Shown here piece after piece: positions 60,935-64,000 of a DNA stretch of 64,000 nt. Location of the stretch: positions 496,001 to 560,000 of the forward strand of contig OY282430.1 of the NCBI GenBank assembly GCA_958296025.1, read 5' to 3'. This DNA is from an uncultured Pseudomonadales bacterium. GTDB lineage: Bacteria > Pseudomonadota > Gammaproteobacteria > Pseudomonadales > Azotimanducaceae. Below the pieces are notes generated by a model. That model did no database searches, had not been told where the DNA came from, and was given only the letters and a program-made list of their open reading frames with translations. Made by a program: the position numbers and the translations under genes. Within the stretch, counting starts at the first letter, position 1; every line of letters starts with the position of its first letter.

Positions 60935-62362
60935 TTATGCTGGTCCGGCCTGCTGAAGATCCAGCAGCAATCGAGTCAGGCGGGCGGGTTCGGGCGGCGC
61001 TTCGTTGCGCTCCAGCCATTGCCGGCGCAGCCAGTGCCAGCCGCTCCACAGATGGGCGCCGGAGATTTCCGGGGTCAGGTCCGGCGCCTCCTCCCCATGC
61101 CAAGGCAGGCCAAGGGGCTTGAACCTAAGCCGCCCATCGCCGGCCGCGGCCTGTGCGGCGATCCCCTCCGTGGCGCCCACTCCGCAGATGGCGTAGGGCC
61201 CCGCGCCCAATTGCGCCGCAACCCGCTGTACGGCCTGCACCCAATCCGCCATCGACAGGGTTTCCGGCTTGGCGGAGCCGCCGTGCCCTGGCAGATCGAT
61301 CAGCACCGTCTCGTCATTCGCTAATTCAGGAGCGATGGAGGCGGATGAGCCGCCCAGCCCGTGAATGAGGATGCGGGATGGGGCGCCCGCAGGCACCCGA
61401 TAACGGATCTGCCCGATGTTCGAGTCCGCATAGCGAATGACGCCGGTGGCTAGGGGCAGATTCTCTGACGAGGTTCGCTTTTGCGGCAGCACCGCGTCCA
61501 GATGGGCCTCCAGGCACACCCAACGTTCCTCCAAGGTTGGGCCGCAGTGGGCCATGACCACGTTGGCGCCCCATCGATAGTCGTCGAAACGATCGGTCCA
61601 ACGCTTCAGGATGCTGCCCTTCCAGCGCAGAATCACCAACGGCGCCTGGATGGGCTGCACTTGTTCCGCCCGTTCATTGCAAAAGGCGGCACGGTAAGCG
61701 GCTTCATAACCGGGGCCGGCGGTGAGGTAGCCTCGGGCGGTCAGGTCCATGGCCGCCGGCGGCGCCGGCGGCGGGGTCAGCCGGTTTGCGGCCTCCGGCT
61801 GTTGCCAAGGAAAGAACAGCGCGGCGTCATGGGCCGTCCGCCAAGTGCGTGCTAGGTGGCCGCCGTCCGCAGTTGGGGTCACGTCCGGGAAATAGCCCTC
61901 CATGATGGCGTCGCGCTCCACGTCGGTGAAGCTGGCGGCGTTGTCCAGCACTAGGCCGCTGATGGCGGCGGCGTCCGCCTTCGCCCATTCGATGGCGATT
62001 TGGGCGCCGGTGGCGGAGCCATAGACCGCCACTTTGTCCAAGCCCAGCGCGGAACGCAGGCCGATCATGGCCTCCACATAGGGTGCAAGGTCATGCACGT
62101 CCCCAGTGATGGGATCCGAATCACCGAACCCAGGGGTGTCCGGCGCGATGGCCGTCAGTCGGCCGGCAAGGCGCTGCATCAGGGGTTCCATGAAGGCGGA
62201 GCTGAGCGGTGAAGGATGCAGCAGGAAAAGGGGCGGGCCGCTGCCAGCCACTCGATAATGGATGTCGAGGGCATCGCCGCCAACAGCCAAACGGGCGCTG
62301 GACTGGTGAATTGCGGCAGGCCCCGGCTGGCTTGACCGCGATGAAGTCGTTGGATTAACCAC
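60935..62362 (-). CDS. Tandem-domain alpha/beta-hydrolase-fold protein without nucleophilic Ser (paralogue 2)
   Basis: A 475-residue paralogue of the protein at 47647-49032. The core is LFLLHPSPLSS, TAIAPDTPGFGDSDP and an elbow KVAVYGSATGA, where Ala117 replaces Ser at the nucleophile position. The shared motifs ADGGHL...W...FFPW and GAHLWSGWHW are present. A second half, residues 300-475, again resembles a hydrolase core (ILIHGLGGSS, LIDLPGHGGS). Substrate unknown. Located before the FAD-linked oxidase gene in the same direction. Confidence 0.75.
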   Translation of the reverse strand: MVNPTTSSRSSQPGPAAIHQSSARLAVGGDALDIHYRVAGSGPPLFLLHPSPLSSAFMEPLMQRLAGRLTAIAPDTPGFGDSDPITGDVHDLAPYVEAMIGLRSALGLDKVAVYGSATGAQIAIEWAKADAAAISGLVLDNAASFTDVERDAIMEGYFPDVTPTADGGHLARTWRTAHDAALFFPWQQPEAANRLTPPPAPPAAMDLTARGYLTAGPGYEAAYRAAFCNERAEQVQPIQAPLVILRWKGSILKRWTDRFDDYRWGANVVMAHCGPTLEERWVCLEAHLDAVLPQKRTSSENLPLATGVIRYADSNIGQIRYRVPAGAPSRILIHGLGGSSASIAPELANDETVLIDLPGHGGSAKPETLSMADWVQAVQRVAAQLGAGPYAICGVGATEGIAAQAAAGDGRLRFKPLGLPWHGEEAPDLTPEISGAHLWSGWHWLRRQWLERNEAPPEPARLTRLLLDLQQAGPA

Positions 62363-62417
62363 TATCTGGCTTCCTGGTGGATTGGCTAGTGGCGAGGCAG
62401 CCGGATTGGGCTGGTCT

Positions 62418-64000
62418 TCAATGCTTCCCGTCCGCGGATATCAGCGCGCCTGGATTGATGCGCCCTTCCGGGTCCAGTAATTTCTTTAATGCCCGCACCA
62501 GTTGCCGCGGCGTTTCCCGCAAGCCTTCCTGGTAAGGATATCGCCGCCCAATCTGCAAGTGGGCCGCGCCGAACTCCTTGAACAAGCCCATGATCTCGGT
62601 GCGCAGGCGCATCACCTCGGCCCGCGCTGCGCTGTTTTCAGGGAAGTCGTTCACCCGCTTCAACACCGCGTCATCGACGCTTTGCCGATGCAGGGCGTTG
62701 AGCTGATCGGGCCAGTAAAAGACCGGCTCAATGACGAAGCAGTTCGTGTCCGCATAGGTGAACAGGGTGCCGTGCAGGATGTCGTGCTTGTCCAGAACAT
62801 CCTGGTTGGTCGCGAACAGCGCCTCCACCGCTTCGTAGGCGGCGATGGCCTTGGAGTGCGGCAGCAGCCCATGCACCGGCAGCCATCTTTCCCCGGCCGG
62901 GCCGATCATGGAGTTCAGCGGGCCGAAGGGGTTGGCCCTGGCGATCTTGGGGATGCTGTTCTCGATTTCCTTGCCGCCCTCTCGCGCACAGATGGCGCGG
63001 ATGCGCCTAGCAGCGGCGTCGGCGGCGGCTTGGCTGGCTTCATCGACCATGAAGTGCAGGGAGAAATCCACGTCCTTCATGAACCCCCGCCCGGCCATGG
63101 CCACCTTGACTCCCTCCTTCAAGCCCTTGACCAATCCGTCCTGCTGTTTCACCAGATCGCGCAGGGCTCGGATATCCTGCATGAGGGACTCCCGCTTCAT
63201 GCGCTGCGCCTGCATCACCGGGTCAAAGGCGAAGCAGGCTTCCGCCAAACCTTGCCGGGACACCGCGGAGATGGCTCGGATGAGGGGGCGGTGGCTGGCG
63301 AAGTCGAAACTCAGGTAGGCGCGGCCGGCGGCCGCTGGCAGCAGCTTCAAGGTCACCGCGGCCTTGATGCCCAAGGCCCCGGCGTCGCAGGTGAACAACC
63401 CCGTCAGGTCCGGCCCGTAGTGGCGAAAAAAGGGCATGGATTGGGCTTGCGCCCCGGCGCCCGTGTGCAGGACGTCCCCGTTGGCCAGCACGATCTCAAA
63501 GCCGATCACCGAATCGACGGCGCAGCCGTAGCGCCCGCTGCCCCAGAACAGGCTGTTCTGTGACAGGCTGCCGCCGACCGTGGCCTTGATGCCGGAAAGG
63601 GTGCCCCAATACGGGGTGCGCAGCCCCAAGGGTTCCAAGGCTTGGTGCAGCTTCGCCCAAGTGCAGCCGGCCTGCACGGTGGCGTACATGTCCTCCGCAT
63701 TGATTTCCACAACGGCGCCCATGGCCGCCATGTCCAGACACAGCGCCGACGCCTCTTTACACACATAGCCGCTGCTGTAGGACATGCCGCCGCCGCGCGG
63801 CACTAGCGCCAACCCATGCCGTCCGGCGAACCGCACCACTTCCACCAGATCGGCGGTGTTGCCGGGCCGCACCACCGCATGCACTGGGCAGGCGTCTCCC
63901 GAAACATCCTGCCCGTAAATCTCCCGCGACCGCGCATCCAGCAGCACGGCACCCTCACCTAGCCGCTCCGCCAAGACGTCGAAAGCGGAATCCTCAGGTT
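62418..64000 (-). CDS. FAD-linked oxidase (GlcD/vanillyl-alcohol-oxidase-like), 5' end outside window
   Basis: Over 520 residues are visible and the frame stays open to the right edge, so the start is missing. The PCMH-type FAD domain shows VVRPGNTADLVEVVRFAG, VPRGGGMSYSSGY and GGSLSQNSLFWGSGRYGCAV. The C-terminal substrate domain ends KKLLDPEGRINPGALIS. The family oxidises hydroxy acids or phenolic compounds. It may act with the tandem-domain hydrolase encoded next. Confidence 0.9.
   Translation of the reverse strand, partial: PEDSAFDVLAERLGEGAVLLDARSREIYGQDVSGDACPVHAVVRPGNTADLVEVVRFAGRHGLALVPRGGGMSYSSGYVCKEASALCLDMAAMGAVVEINAEDMYATVQAGCTWAKLHQALEPLGLRTPYWGTLSGIKATVGGSLSQNSLFWGSGRYGCAVDSVIGFEIVLANGDVLHTGAGAQAQSMPFFRHYGPDLTGLFTCDAGALGIKAAVTLKLLPAAAGRAYLSFDFASHRPLIRAISAVSRQGLAEACFAFDPVMQAQRMKRESLMQDIRALRDLVKQQDGLVKGLKEGVKVAMAGRGFMKDVDFSLHFMVDEASQAAADAAARRIRAICAREGGKEIENSIPKIARANPFGPLNSMIGPAGERWLPVHGLLPHSKAIAAYEAVEALFATNQDVLDKHDILHGTLFTYADTNCFVIEPVFYWPDQLNALHRQSVDDAVLKRVNDFPENSAARAEVMRLRTEIMGLFKEFGAAHLQIGRRYPYQEGLRETPRQLVRALKKLLDPEGRINPGALISADGKH

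Noticed and set aside
62502-63563. Plus-strand open frame antisense to the FAD-linked oxidase
   Set aside because: Shadow frame with no domain; the minus-strand gene shows all family motifs.

Overview
The window is 64 kb of GC-rich, densely packed bacterial chromosome. The gene set points to a gammaproteobacterium: a BtuB outer-membrane receptor behind a cobalamin riboswitch, HspQ, a RibB protein carrying a dead RibA domain (RibBX), a Bcp peroxiredoxin and paired Arg tRNAs. It is a generalist heterotroph with many catabolic enzymes: acyl-CoA dehydrogenase, enoyl-CoA hydratase, P450, nitronate monooxygenase, haloalkane dehalogenase, M20 peptidase, TRAP and ABC uptake systems. At least eight gene remnants (acyl-CoA synthetase, CaiB-type CoA transferase, luciferase-like monooxygenase, PPOX-like, PPC domain and others) suggest ongoing gene erosion, as in some host-associated or recently specialised lineages. 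The taxonomic and lifestyle readings are inferences.

Layout. 1-2.4 kb: the end of an O-antigen ligase-like gene and a sugar-1-phosphate transferase (surface polysaccharide). 2.4-9 kb: a polyamine/Fe3+-type ABC importer whose two permease genes are duplicated in tandem, the copied unit carrying the last codons of the binding-protein gene. 9-18 kb: SDR, a 160-bp inverted-repeat element, a CinA-like protein, Bcp, a PHP phosphoesterase, a class IV aminotransferase, nitronate monooxygenase, P450 and tRNA-Arg(CCG). 18-22.7 kb: GPP34, a sucrase/ferredoxin-like protein, HspQ, two small exported proteins, tRNA-Arg(TCG) and RibBX. 22.8-24 kb: an unusual fusion of a thymidine-kinase-like P-loop/zinc domain to a SAM methyltransferase. 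24-32 kb: acyl-CoA dehydrogenase, NfeD plus SPFH, a di-heme lipoprotein with a beta-helix lipoprotein, and HupE/UreJ with a periplasmic prolyl isomerase. 32-38.5 kb: enoyl-CoA hydratase, haloalkane dehalogenase, EamA exporter, NUDIX, peroxiredoxin and a Uma2 nuclease with a GRxxG-type tail.

38.7-42.9 kb is the best candidate for an under-described system. It is a compact three-gene operon: an SbcD/YhaO-like metallophosphoesterase, then a hook-less Rad50/YhaN-like ATPase that looks AT-richer than its surroundings, then a PIN-domain RNase whose start codon overlaps the ATPase stop. No antitoxin is visible.

43-64 kb: HNH nuclease, M20 peptidase, a second copy of the 160-bp element, riboswitch-controlled BtuB, a tandem-domain alpha/beta-hydrolase lacking the nucleophilic Ser, an Rpn-like nuclease, a thioesterase-TRAP operon, a cluster of small remnants, a carboxymuconolactone-decarboxylase-like protein, a CurA-like reductase, MFS, two VOC proteins, DUF1330, a nitrilase homologue with Ser in place of the catalytic Cys, a second tandem-domain hydrolase paralogue, and an FAD-linked oxidase running off the right edge.
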